Notes: generated by a model not told the origin, from the letters alone. DNA of 64,000 nt from CAXMMR01 sp965198995 (GCA_965198995.1 CBDAQG010000002.1:2790001-2854000); one strand, 5' to 3'; counted from the first letter of the stretch, positions 24,761-33,404 are shown. Numbers and translations: made by a program.

Positions 24761-25388
24761 CGGTCTGCGTCAGCATGGCGCAGTTCTTGGCCAGCGCCTG
24801 CAGCGCGCCGACATGCAGGCTCTCCTCGTAGGCGGCGCAGGCGTCGCGCACCACGAACACGTCGTAGTCGCGATGGAACGCGTCGCGCACCGTGCAGTCC
24901 ACGCAGCACTCGGTGGTGAAGCCGGCCACCACCAGCGTGCCGATCCCGGCCCGGCGCAGCCGCGCGTCGAGGTCGGTGCCGACGAAGCTCGAATACAGCG
25001 GCTTCTCGACCTCCCAGTCCCCCGCCTGCGGCCGCACCCGGTAGTAGTCCGCACCCGGTGTGCCGGCCCGGCACACCGCCAGCTCCGCCGCCGCCAGGCC
25101 CTTGCGCGCATGCAGGGTGCGCAGCGCCCGGGTATCCGTCGCCTCCCGCGTCACCACGCGCACGAACACGGGCGTCACCCCCGCCGCACGCGCCACCCCG
25201 ACCAGCGTCTCGATCCGCCGCAGCGGCGCGTCGAACACCTCAAGGTCGATCCCCCAATCGCCGACGGCGCCCGACGGCGAGAGGAAGTCCTGCTGCGCGT
25301 CGATGATGAGCAGCGCCGTCTGCGCCGGCACGATCATCGCCCGCAGCGCCGCCGGCGCAACGTCCGGGTCGAGCGCCACCTCAGCCAT
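24735..25388 (-). CDS. Isochorismatase-family cysteine amidohydrolase (RutB-like context)
   Basis: 217 residues. The triad is Asp30 (LLIIDAQQDF), Lys129 (VEKPLYSSF) and Cys162 (TTECCVDCTVRDAF). The gene overlaps the upstream RutA-like monooxygenase gene by 8 bp, the same pair order as rutA-rutB. RutB hydrolyses ureidoacrylate released after RutA opens uracil. It is also close to the local paralogue at 12272, so biuret or carbamoyl-compound hydrolysis is an alternative. It lies in one operon with the deaminase at 23275. Confidence 0.87.
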   Translation of the reverse strand: MAEVALDPDVAPAALRAMIVPAQTALLIIDAQQDFLSPSGAVGDWGIDLEVFDAPLRRIETLVGVARAAGVTPVFVRVVTREATDTRALRTLHARKGLAAAELAVCRAGTPGADYYRVRPQAGDWEVEKPLYSSFVGTDLDARLRRAGIGTLVVAGFTTECCVDCTVRDAFHRDYDVFVVRDACAAYEESLHVGALQALAKNCAMLTQTAAVLAAWE

Positions 25389-26547
25389 GCATCGAGCCCT
25401 GCCGCCCGGGGAACGCCGCGCGGATCTGCGGCATGATCTCCGCCGCGAAGACCGGCATGGCTCGCAGGTAGTCGGGAAAGATCAGCATCATGCCGTCCAA
25501 ATTGCAGCTCTCGATCAGCTCGATGATCTCCGCCGCCACCGTCGCGGCCGAGCCGATGATGCGCGTCGACATGAAGCCCGATCGCGCCGTCTGCACGAAC
25601 GCGTTCTCCCGCCCGATCTCGGCATCCAGAAACCCGTACGCCCGCATCATGCCGAAGCACGCCTCCTCGTCAAAGCCGGCCTGGTAAAGCTCCGCCTCGG
25701 CGCGTGCCGCGGCGTCGGTCTGCCCGATCACCAGCGTCATCATCGTGTAGGTGCGCACCCGCCGCCCGCGCTCGGCCGCCATCGCCCTGACCGTGGCGCA
25801 AGTCCGGCCCAGCTCCGCATAGTCGCGGCCGCCGGCGAACATCGCGTCCATCCGGTCAGCGACGAAGCGCATCCCCTTGGCCGAGGTGCCGGCGCACACC
25901 AGGAACGGCCGCGCCGAGGGCTTGGGATCGGAGTGGCAATCCTCCATCGTGAAGTACTGGCCATTGACGCTGACCGACGCCTCCGTCCACAGCCGCTGGA
26001 TGATGTCGATCCACTCCTCGGCGAGGTCATAGCGCTCGTCGTGGCCGACGCCCTCGCGCCACGCCCCCATCTGCGAGAACTCGCCCCGGTAGGAGCCGGT
26101 GACCACGTTCAGCCCGGCCCGACCACCGCTCACCTGGTCGAGCGTCGCGATCATCTTGGCGGTGACGGCCGGGTTCTGCAGCAGCGTGTGCACGGTCGGA
26201 ATGATCCGCACCCGGCTGGTGATCGCCGCCAGCGCCGCCATCAGGATCTGCGAGTCGAGCGAGTTGCGCCAATGCTGCGTCACCCCGCCATAGCCGCGCC
26301 ACTTCGCCATCGACATCACGAAGTCCAGGCCGATCTCCTCGGCCAGCAACGCCACCCGCCGGTTATACTCGTACGAGCCATCCAGCCGTGGCGCCGTGCT
26401 GGACAGGATCCAGCCGCCATTGGCCATCGGCAGGAACACGCCGAGATCCTTGCCGCCCTGATCCGACGGCAGGCCGAACTCGCCCGACGCGTTCGCCGGA
26501 CCCTCTGCGATGTCTGTCATGGCTGCCACCCCCTCAGCGGCCGGCAT
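25381..26547 (-). CDS. RutA-like LLM-class flavin monooxygenase
   Basis: 388 residues, bacterial luciferase fold. Segments closely follow pyrimidine monooxygenase RutA: GVFLPMANGGWILSSTAP, EEIGLDFVMSMAKWRGYGG, ISGGR-like VSGGRAGLNVVTGSY and DCHSDPKPSARPFLVCAG. RutA uses FMNH2 and O2 to open the uracil ring at C4. The C-terminal third is diverged, and rutC/D/E/F/G homologues are not adjacent, so this is a relative rather than a full Rut pathway. It heads the minus-strand operon RutA-like, RutB-like, deaminase, cyclase. A flavin reductase must be supplied from elsewhere. Confidence 0.87.
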   Translation of the reverse strand: MPAAEGVAAMTDIAEGPANASGEFGLPSDQGGKDLGVFLPMANGGWILSSTAPRLDGSYEYNRRVALLAEEIGLDFVMSMAKWRGYGGVTQHWRNSLDSQILMAALAAITSRVRIIPTVHTLLQNPAVTAKMIATLDQVSGGRAGLNVVTGSYRGEFSQMGAWREGVGHDERYDLAEEWIDIIQRLWTEASVSVNGQYFTMEDCHSDPKPSARPFLVCAGTSAKGMRFVADRMDAMFAGGRDYAELGRTCATVRAMAAERGRRVRTYTMMTLVIGQTDAAARAEAELYQAGFDEEACFGMMRAYGFLDAEIGRENAFVQTARSGFMSTRIIGSAATVAAEIIELIESCNLDGMMLIFPDYLRAMPVFAAEIMPQIRAAFPGRQGSMHG

Positions 26548-27022
26548 AGTGTGGATCCCACCGTATCGCCTGCCGATGCCCCGAACTTGTGTCAGCGCGC
26601 CTCAGCTCTTGCCCCCAAGCAGACCCCGCCCAAGCAAGCCGTCCTGCGCAAGCCGCCCTGCGCAAGCGGGCATGCGCAAGCGGGGTGTGCCCGCCCTGTG
26701 GCCGCCGCGCCACGCGCGAGACCCCGTCGCGTGCCCGGTCCTCCCGGGATCGTTCGCATCAACTATTTGTGCGCCGCTGACCAAGAACGGGCACTCACCG
26801 GCACACATAGTCATCGCCACTGCGATCTTCACAAATCGTCAACATTGCGCGACGCGTCCGCGCACAGCCAGGGGGATGCGATGATCGGCCACCTCGAACG
26901 CCACCCGCCCTGGCCCGCCGATGCCGGCGCCCGGGCCTCACCCCCGCGCCAGCCCACCCGATCGCGCTAAGGTTCGTTTTACGTCGCGTCGCTGTTTGCA
27001 GGCGGTTTCGCAGGAGGCTGGT
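26548..27022. other. 475-bp divergent intergenic region
   Basis: Separates the RutA-like operon (minus) from a TonB receptor gene (plus), so it should hold both promoters. A short tandem repeat (14-bp units, TGCGCAAGC at 26645, 26659 and 26673) lies within. No gene, tRNA or clear operator was recognised. Confidence 0.6.
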
Positions 27023-29518
27023 ATGTCGGCTCGTTGGTGGCGCTACTCGATCGCGGTGTTTCCCGCCTGCACGCTGCTGGCAATGCCGGCCGGCGCCCAG
27101 CAGGTCGGACCGGCGCCGGCGGGGTTCTCCCCGCCAAGTTCCGCCACCGCGCCGGCCACCAAGCCAAAGCCGCACGCCCGGGCCAGGCACGCCGCCAGGC
27201 CAAAGCCGGGCGCCCCGGCAAGGACCGTCGCCAACACCCCGACGGCCAGCACGACCGCGGCCACAACGGCCGCCACCGCCACCGCCACCGCCGCCAACGT
27301 GACGATCGCCCCGGTGATCGTCAGCACCGAGCACCGCAACACCGACATCCAGAAGACGCCGCTCGCCATCACCAGCGTCTCCGGCAGCACGCTGGACAAG
27401 ATCTTCGCGACCCAGATCTCCGACCTCAACGCCACCGTCCCCAGCCTCGAGGTCACCAAGGCCTCCGGCTTCGAGAACCTGGTCACCATCCGCGGCGTCG
27501 GCTCCGAGACGCCGGAGAACTCGCTCACCACCACGCCCGGCGTCGCCGAGTTCATCGACGGCGCCTACATCGCCAACACCATCTCGCTCGACCAGACGCT
27601 GTTCGACATCGCCCGCATCGAGGTGCTGCGCGGCCCGCAGGGCGCGCTCTACGGCCAGAGCGCCGATGGCGGCGCCATCAACATCATCACCAACCAGCCG
27701 CAGCTGAACCAGCTCAGCGGCACCGCCGACGTCAGCGGCGGCACCTACGGCCTGTCGCGCGAGCGCGCCGAGGTGAACGCCCCGCTCGGCGACACGGTGG
27801 CGATCCGGCTTTCGGCGCAGAAGCTCGACCATGACGGCTTCGGCGAAGATACGATCCTGCGCAGCAACGATCTCGATGACGCGCACGATCAGAGCTTCAA
27901 GGCGGCGCTGCTGTGGCACCCGAACGAGCGCTTCACCGCCACGCTCACCGGCCTCTGGTACGGCGCCGACCAGAACGGCGCCGAACAGAAGAACATCCTC
28001 GATCCGCAGCCGGACCCGCGCAAGTTCGAGCAGGACTACCCGTCCGAGTTCAACCTGCACACCCAGCTCTACCACCTCAACCTGCAATACGACACCGACT
28101 ATTTCAGCATCAAGTCGGTGAGCGCCTATCAGGGCCTCAACCATCAGCAGCAGGAGGACAGCTCCCGCAGCGCCTTCCAGGTGCTCGGCATTTACGACGA
28201 CCTCGCCGGGTGGAACACCAAGCTCAAGAACCTGAACGAGGAGTTCGACCTGCTCTCGCTGCCGAACTCCCGGCTGGAGTGGGACGTCGGCGCCTTCGTC
28301 CTGAACCAATCGAGCCACCAGTTCGTCGCCGAGTTCGAGTGCACGCCGAACCCGTTCGCGCCCCCCTGCGCCGCGCCGACGGCGCAGCAGCTGGCAATCC
28401 CGACCGACATCGAGGAGCTGACCCTCGCCCAACTCCAGAAGGTGACGCCCAACCTCAATTACGGCAACGACACCTCGGTCGAGCGGCGCTCCTACTCGGT
28501 GTTCGGCCAGGCGACCTACCACATCCTGCCCAGCCTGCGCGCCACCGTCGGCGGACGCTACAACTACGACTACTATGGCCAGGACAGCTACAATTTCTCG
28601 GCGTTCGCCGTCGACAGGGTGAGCCGGGCCTATATCGACCACGTGCCGACATACCGCTTCGACATCGATTATGACGTGACCCCGAACAACCTGGTCTACG
28701 GCTCGGTGTCGCGCGGCTACAAGCCGGGCGGTGTCAACGGCATCTACGGCCAGGTCGTCGTGCCAGCGATCTTCCAGCCCGAGACCAACACCGCGTTCGA
28801 GGTCGGCTCGAAGAACTTCTTCCTCGACCACACGCTGCGCCTCAACCTCGCCTCGTTCTTCTACTTCTATAAGAACATGCAGTATATCGAGAACGACCCG
28901 GTGCCGTTCGACGGCGGCATCTCGAACATTCCGTCCATCCACATCTACGGCGCCGAGGCCGACACCACCTACGTCCGCAACCGCCTCATCCTCGACGCCC
29001 ATCTGGCCCTGGAAAACGGCCAGGTTCAGGGCGACTATTTCAGCATCGACTCGACGGTGCAGAACGCCATCGAAAATGAGTCGACCGGCCCCTGCGCCAA
29101 CGATGGCAAATACTACAATCCGGCGTGTTACGCCCTGGTGGAGGCCAGCGCCCGCAACCTCAAGGGCAGAACGCCGCAGTCAATGCCGAAAGCGTCCGGC
29201 TCCGCCGACATCTCCTACACCTTCGACGTGCCCTACGGCACGCTCACGCCGCGCGCCGAGTTCATCTTTCGCGGCACCGAGTGGGAACGCATCTTCAACG
29301 AGCCGAGCCTCGACCACATCAATTCTTACGGCATCATCGACTTCAACCTGGCCTACGTGCCCACCCATACCAACTGGATCGTCCAGCTCACCGCCACCAA
29401 CCTCACCAACGTCGCCGGCGTGAACAGCAAGTACACCGACCCCTACGGCACCGGCCAGACCAGCCTGCAATACATCCCGCCGCTGCAGGTCATCGGCTCG
29501 GTCGGCTATCGTTTCTGA
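27023..29518 (+). CDS. TonB-dependent outer-membrane receptor
   Basis: 831 residues; the ATG at 27023 has GGAGG 5 bp upstream. Signal peptide about 1-25 (cleavage after AGAQ). An unusually long Ala/Thr/Pro/Lys linker fills about 26-95, a possible periplasmic spacer. The plug domain follows (IQKTPLAITSVSG; IEVLRGPQGALYGQSADGG) and then a 22-strand barrel ending in GYRF. It is in the same subfamily as the receptor at 49561. Divergent from the RutA/RutB-like operon, it could import that pathway's substrate, but no ligand can be deduced. Confidence 0.88.
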   Translation: MSARWWRYSIAVFPACTLLAMPAGAQQVGPAPAGFSPPSSATAPATKPKPHARARHAARPKPGAPARTVANTPTASTTAATTAATATATAANVTIAPVIVSTEHRNTDIQKTPLAITSVSGSTLDKIFATQISDLNATVPSLEVTKASGFENLVTIRGVGSETPENSLTTTPGVAEFIDGAYIANTISLDQTLFDIARIEVLRGPQGALYGQSADGGAINIITNQPQLNQLSGTADVSGGTYGLSRERAEVNAPLGDTVAIRLSAQKLDHDGFGEDTILRSNDLDDAHDQSFKAALLWHPNERFTATLTGLWYGADQNGAEQKNILDPQPDPRKFEQDYPSEFNLHTQLYHLNLQYDTDYFSIKSVSAYQGLNHQQQEDSSRSAFQVLGIYDDLAGWNTKLKNLNEEFDLLSLPNSRLEWDVGAFVLNQSSHQFVAEFECTPNPFAPPCAAPTAQQLAIPTDIEELTLAQLQKVTPNLNYGNDTSVERRSYSVFGQATYHILPSLRATVGGRYNYDYYGQDSYNFSAFAVDRVSRAYIDHVPTYRFDIDYDVTPNNLVYGSVSRGYKPGGVNGIYGQVVVPAIFQPETNTAFEVGSKNFFLDHTLRLNLASFFYFYKNMQYIENDPVPFDGGISNIPSIHIYGAEADTTYVRNRLILDAHLALENGQVQGDYFSIDSTVQNAIENESTGPCANDGKYYNPACYALVEASARNLKGRTPQSMPKASGSADISYTFDVPYGTLTPRAEFIFRGTEWERIFNEPSLDHINSYGIIDFNLAYVPTHTNWIVQLTATNLTNVAGVNSKYTDPYGTGQTSLQYIPPLQVIGSVGYRF

Positions 29519-29528
29519 ACCCACGTTA

Positions 29529-29592
29529 GGCTGGAGGCGGAACCTCCGGCCTTCACCCACGCAAGGCCGGAGGCGGAACCTCCGGCCTTCAC
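29529..29592. terminator. Two tandem hairpins between convergent genes
   Basis: Two 28-bp copies (29529-29556 and 29565-29592) of GGCCGGAGGCGGAACCTCCG..., each a strong stem (GGCCGGAGG/CCTCCGGCC). The second reaches the stop of the VOC gene at 29589. The location between convergent genes suits a bidirectional terminator, though no T-run is present. Confidence 0.65.
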
Positions 29593-30080
29593 TCCCGGGT
29601 ATACCCCTCCGGCACCACCGGCGCCGCGCCGGCCTTGCTCCACAGCACGATCTCGTTGCCCCAAGGATCGCAAAACGCATCGTTGAAGCCGTTGAACTCG
29701 CCCCAGTAATGCCGCCGCCACAGCACCGCCGCCCCACGCTGCACGGCGCGCTCGACGATGTCGTCCGCCGACTGCCCGTCGCCCACCAGGATCCACACGC
29801 GGGCCTTGCGCCCCTCCCGGCTCAGCCCGCGCGGCGCCACGCCGTCCGGCTCGGGATGCGGCCGCGCGTTCGCCGCCTTGAAGATCCCGAGATGGAAATT
29901 GCCGATCCCGCTGTCGCTGCCGTCGCTCTGCGGCATCGTCCCGCCCGGCACCATGCGGTGATACAACCCGCTCGGCCGATGGTCGTCCTGCCAGCCGAAC
30001 ACCTCGCTGTAGAACCGCCCCGCCGCCGCCGGATCGTCCGCGGCAAGATCGACAAAGATCAGCGTATTTGGCTGCACCAT
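29589..30080 (-). CDS. VOC (glyoxalase/bleomycin-resistance fold) protein
   Basis: 163 residues; the ATG at 30080 has GAGGAG 7 bp upstream. Two beta-alpha-beta-beta-beta modules: LIFVDLAADDPAAAGRFYSEVFGW at the N-terminus and the closing CDPWGNEIVLWSK, the usual VOC signature with Glu as a metal ligand. VOC proteins include lyases, dioxygenases and binding proteins, so function is open. It is convergent with the TonB receptor and separated from it by tandem hairpins. Confidence 0.82.
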   Translation of the reverse strand: MVQPNTLIFVDLAADDPAAAGRFYSEVFGWQDDHRPSGLYHRMVPGGTMPQSDGSDSGIGNFHLGIFKAANARPHPEPDGVAPRGLSREGRKARVWILVGDGQSADDIVERAVQRGAAVLWRRHYWGEFNGFNDAFCDPWGNEIVLWSKAGAAPVVPEGYTRE

Positions 30081-30254
30081 AGAAACTCCTCACGAAGAAA
30101 GAAAACTGGCTCGCCCGTCGCAAGCCTTGCCAAACGCGCTCATAGCCGACTGTCCGGCTCACCCGTCCCTTCGTCCCGCCAAAGCCGCGGCTTTGAAAAC
30201 ACGCGTTGCGCCCAGGTCAGTCGCCGCCATGGCACGGCCACGGGCGCCGACGCA

Positions 30255-30345
30255 TCATTCCGGCAGCGGTGCGGTCTTGGCCACCAGGCCGGCGGCGCGA
30301 AGCTCGGCCCAGAACCCCCGCGATATCGGCGTCTCCAGCAATCCG
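30255..30345 (-). pseudogene. Aldo/keto reductase C-terminal remnant
   Basis: Read on the minus strand, the frame ends ETPISRGFWAELRAAGL followed by VAKTAPLPE and a stop. This closely follows the C-terminus of AKR15-type aldo/keto reductases (pyridoxal 4-dehydrogenase/L-fucose dehydrogenase), which end in FWAELRAEGLI-DAP-P. Nothing upstream matches the rest of the enzyme; instead the frame enters a 12-bp repeat. It is a deletion remnant about 30 codons long. Confidence 0.55.
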
Positions 30346-30354
30346 AGCGCCCCG

Positions 30355-30390
30355 GCTTGCGACACGGCATGCGACACCGCTTGCGACACC
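30355..30390. repeat. 12-bp tandem repeat, three copies
   Basis: GCTTGCGACACG, GCATGCGACACC, GCTTGCGACACC at 30355, 30367 and 30379, followed by a partial unit. It abuts the aldo/keto reductase remnant. The rest of the 30081-30687 gap holds no other recognisable gene. Confidence 0.88.
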
Positions 30391-30687
30391 GCACGCGAGG
30401 CGCCACTCGTCATCGCTCGCAAACCTTACGCGCCAGATTTGAAGCCGCCCCAATCGAAGACGAGCCCGGGGCAAACACCACCACGGCGCGCGTCGCCGTT
30501 ACTTGTCCGGATCCGCACGATCTCTTGCCACGACACGGATCAAGCCCGCTCCGGCTCGTCATGCCGCCGGCCAGGTGGTAGTCTGCCACGCCGACGCCCA
30601 AACCCATCCAGCGTCGGCCACCTGGCCCGATGCGCGCGCCCACGCGAGGCCATGCGCGCTCCGCCAGCCGCCACGAAAGGAAAGCCC

Positions 30688-31524
30688 ATGTCGAGCGATT
30701 TTGAAATCCGGCCGATCAAGTACGGCTTCGGCGTCGAGGTCCGCGGCATCGACCTGGCCACCTGCGGCCCCGAGCCGCTGCAGACGATCGTCGACGCGTT
30801 CAACCGCCACGGCATCCTGATCGTGCGCGACCAGACCCTCTCGCCCGAGGCGCAGATGGACGTCACCCGCGCCTTCGGCACGCCGGAGACCAACCAGCGC
30901 CTGGAATACACCTACCCCGGCATCCCCGAGATCTACGTCATCTCCAACCGGGTCGTCGACGGCAAGCGCGTCGGCGACTACGAGGCCGGCCAGGGCTGGC
31001 ACACCGACAGCTCCTACCTGCCGGAGCCGGTGATGTGCACGATGCTGCACGCCATGGAGGTTCCCCCCGAGGGCTCGGACACCGTCATGGCCGACCTCTG
31101 CGCGGTGTGGAACGCACTGCCGCCGGAGCGTCAGGCCGAGCTCGACGGCCTGCAGGTGCAGCATAGCTGGCGGGCGCTGATGGAGCTCAAGAACGTCCAT
31201 CTTGACCCGGACGACAACGCCATCCCCGACGTCGTCCACCCGATGGTGCGCCGCCACCCCACCGACGGCCGACCGGCGCTCTGGGTCAGCACCGGCACCA
31301 CCCGCGGCGTCGTCGGCATGCCGAACCCGCAAGGCCTCGACCTGCTCACCGAGCTGGTCGATTTCGCCACCCAGGAACAGTTCCTGTATCGACACAAATG
31401 GTCGGTCGGCGACCTGCTGATCTGGGACAACCGCTGCACCCTGCACACCGGAACCCCGTTCGACATCACGAAGTATCAGCGCCACGTCCACCGCACCTGG
31501 GTGAAGGGGGACCGACCGGTCTGA
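30688..31524 (+). CDS. TauD/TfdA-family 2-oxoglutarate/Fe(II) dioxygenase
   Basis: 278 residues from the ATG at 30688, with AAAGGAAA 5 bp upstream. The frame runs upstream to 30127, but that is spacer sequence. Iron ligands are His105 and Asp107 (GQGWHTDSSY) and His253 (RCTLHTGTPFD); Arg265 or Arg269 would anchor 2-oxoglutarate. It is a second TauD-family protein beside that at 14725 and is followed by an MFS carrier after repeat copies. Substrate unknown. Confidence 0.9.
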   Translation: MSSDFEIRPIKYGFGVEVRGIDLATCGPEPLQTIVDAFNRHGILIVRDQTLSPEAQMDVTRAFGTPETNQRLEYTYPGIPEIYVISNRVVDGKRVGDYEAGQGWHTDSSYLPEPVMCTMLHAMEVPPEGSDTVMADLCAVWNALPPERQAELDGLQVQHSWRALMELKNVHLDPDDNAIPDVVHPMVRRHPTDGRPALWVSTGTTRGVVGMPNPQGLDLLTELVDFATQEQFLYRHKWSVGDLLIWDNRCTLHTGTPFDITKYQRHVHRTWVKGDRPV

Positions 31525-31525
31525 A

Positions 31526-31646
31526 GCAAGGCAAGGGGCTTTCCCTCCGTCAGCCTTTCCAACTGCGCTTCGCGCAGTCGGAACCTTTGGCTTACTCCGC
31601 CCCTTGACCCAACCGAAGCCCAGGCTTTTGAAACATCGAGTTGGGG
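31526..31646. repeat. Dispersed repeat, long module (inverted copy)
   Basis: AAGGCAAGGGGCTTTCCCTCCG...ACTGCGCTTCGCGCAGT...CTTACTCCGCCCCTTGACCC: the reverse orientation of the element at 10018. It starts 2 bp after the TauD stop. Confidence 0.85.
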
Positions 31647-31677
31647 ACTATAGCTCAGGCCGTAGTGACCCTTAATG

Positions 31678-31753
31678 GATGGGGGTCTGGGCCTCAGGCC
31701 CCGTCGTGCGACTGCACGCTGCGCATGACGGGTCGAGGGAGAGCCCTCGCCTT
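31678..31753. repeat. Dispersed hairpin repeat (inverted copy)
   Basis: GATGGGGGTCTGGGCCTCAGGCCCCGTCGTGCG..., then a GCATGACGGGTCGAGGGAGAGCCCTCGCC end: the inverse of the double-stem module at 9871 with an inserted stem. It lies just upstream of the MFS gene. Confidence 0.82.
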
Positions 31754-31809
31754 CCGTATCCCCCTCGCCGAGCCGCTGATCGATCGTGCCCATCACGGGA
31801 GACACCATC

Positions 31810-33117
31810 GTGCAACAGACAATCGCCCCGCCCGCCCCCGCCCGGCGCGAAAAATGGGTGGTCCTGTCGATCACCGCGCTGGCCTTCTTTTTCATCACTG
31901 CAACGACCTTCACCTCGCTCGCCGTGCTGCTCTACGCCATGAGCGCGGACCTGCACTGGTCGCAGGGCGAGGCCGGGCTGAGCTTCTCCGTCCTGGCGCT
32001 GGCCTGCGGGCTCACCAGCCCGCTGCCGGCCATCTGCATCCGCCGGGCCGGCGTGCGCGCGACCATGCTGCTCGGCGGCATCCTGCTGGCCGCCGGCTTC
32101 GGCCTGGCCGGCCGCACCGCCAGCCTGGCCGGGTTCTTCGTCGCCCTGTCGTTCATGGGCAGCGGCTTCAGCCTGCTGGCGCCGGTGCCCGGCATCTTCC
32201 TGATCCCGCGCTGGTTCGCCGACACCGCGCCCCGCATCATCGGCTTCTACTTCATGGCCGGCGCCTTCGGCGGCGTCATCGGGCCGGTGATGGTCAACGA
32301 GAGCGTCGCGCTCACCGGCAGTTGGCGCGCCCACTGGTATGCGATGGCGCTCGTCGCCCTCGTCGTCGCCGCCCTCAGCGCCCTGCTCGCCCGCGACCGC
32401 ACGGTCGTTGCGCCCGCCGCACAAGCCGACACCGAGGTCGCTGCCGCCATGGAGGCCGACATCGCCGCCCCGCCGCCGGCGAGCGGCCCGGCCTGGACGG
32501 TGCGCCAGGCCTCGGCCAGCCGGCCCTTCCTCGCCACCGCCTTCACCATGCTGATCCTCCAGACGACGCTCACCGTCATCAACAGCGTGCTGGTGCCCCA
32601 CGTCATCCATCTCGGCACCGACCGCACGGCCGGGGCGCTGGCGCTCGGCCTTGCCGGCCTGACCGGCACCACCGCGAAAGGCATCGGCGGCATCGTCGCC
32701 CAGCGCGGCCTGCATCCACGCCGGCTGCTGCTGCTCGGCCTGGCGGTCGACGGCGCGGCGCTGGCCCTGCTCGGCGCCACCCACTCCGTCGCCTCCGCCT
32801 TCGCCGCCGCGGCGCTGTTCGGCGCCGGCTGGGGCGTCGGGTGGCTCGCCGCCCACCTGCTGCTGCTGCGCCAGTTCGGCCCAGGCGTCACGCCGGACCT
32901 GGTCGCCCTCGCAACCACCCTGACCACCGGGGCCATCATCGCGCCGACCGCCGCCGGCTTCGTCTACGACCGCACCGGCAGCTTCGCACCGATCTTCCTG
33001 GTCGTCGCCGGCCTGCTCCTGGTCGCCCTGCTGGTCACCCTGGTGGCCAACCGCGACACCGCGCCAGCAACGCCGCCGCACGTCGGGCTGAAGGCCATCG
33101 CGTCAGGCATGCAGTAA
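31810..33117 (+). CDS. MFS transporter
   Basis: 435 residues from the GTG at 31810 (GGGAG 8 bp upstream); a GTG at 31786 would add eight residues but has no good site. Twelve membrane segments with a central loop rich in Ala/Glu near residue 210. The N-terminal block TTFTSLAVLLYAMSADLHWSQGEAG marks it as a paralogue of the carriers at 13027 and 17024. It is probably an importer for the compound oxidised by the adjacent TauD protein, or for the substrate of the formamidase-family protein downstream. Confidence 0.85.
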   Translation: MQQTIAPPAPARREKWVVLSITALAFFFITATTFTSLAVLLYAMSADLHWSQGEAGLSFSVLALACGLTSPLPAICIRRAGVRATMLLGGILLAAGFGLAGRTASLAGFFVALSFMGSGFSLLAPVPGIFLIPRWFADTAPRIIGFYFMAGAFGGVIGPVMVNESVALTGSWRAHWYAMALVALVVAALSALLARDRTVVAPAAQADTEVAAAMEADIAAPPPASGPAWTVRQASASRPFLATAFTMLILQTTLTVINSVLVPHVIHLGTDRTAGALALGLAGLTGTTAKGIGGIVAQRGLHPRRLLLLGLAVDGAALALLGATHSVASAFAAAALFGAGWGVGWLAAHLLLLRQFGPGVTPDLVALATTLTTGAIIAPTAAGFVYDRTGSFAPIFLVVAGLLLVALLVTLVANRDTAPATPPHVGLKAIASGMQ

Positions 33118-33173
33118 GGAAGGCCAGGGGCTTTGCCCCTGGACCCCATTAAAGGCGAAGCCTTTAAAATCCA
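33118..33173. repeat. Dispersed repeat, AGGCCAGGGGC module
   Basis: Near-identical copy of 15540-15594 (CCAGGGGCTTTGCCCCTGG and TTAAAGGCGAAGCCTTTAA stems), starting directly after the MFS stop. Confidence 0.88.
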
Positions 33174-33219
33174 CGACTTATTCAGTCTCACCTGGCGAGA
33201 TCATTGCTGCGGGAAGCAG

Positions 33220-33402
33220 GATTGAATGGCTTCGCCGAGCAAGACAGCAGCCCGCCTGCGCTCCCTACGGATGCGGATCTGGGGGCGCGGCCCCGTCGTG
33301 CGAATGGACGCTTGCGCGTGACGGGTCCAGGGCGGAGTGAGCCAAAGGTTCCGACTGCGCGAAGCGCAGTTGGAAAGGCTTACGGAGGGAGAGCCCTGGC
33401 CT
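33220..33402. repeat. Dispersed composite repeat, longest copy
   Basis: About 180 bp combining the ATTGAATGGCTTCGCC module, the GGTCTGGGGGCG-type stem, the GTGACGGGTCCAGGGC module and the ACTGCGCGAAGCGCAGT stem ending AGGGAGAGCCCTGGCC. It shows that the separate pieces seen elsewhere are parts of one modular element. It ends 2 bp before the stop of the convergent formamidase-family gene. Confidence 0.85.
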
Positions 33403-33404
33403 TC

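Noticed and set aside
22564..24831. 755-residue plus-strand frame
   Set aside because: Antisense to a cyclase and an amidohydrolase with intact catalytic motifs; it carries no motifs itself.
24739..25074. Upstream extension of the deaminase frame into the isochorismatase gene
   Set aside because: It lies out of frame within a gene with a full catalytic triad; the ATGA overlap at 24738 marks the natural start.
25381..26547. A complete Rut operon
   Set aside because: Only RutA- and RutB-like genes are present; rutC, rutD, rutE, rutF and rutG homologues are absent from the neighbourhood.
26795..29002. Very long open frame antisense to the TonB receptor
   Set aside because: Composition is Val/Gly/Arg-rich with no family resemblance; the sense frame has a signal peptide, plug and barrel. 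Such shadows are common in high-GC DNA.
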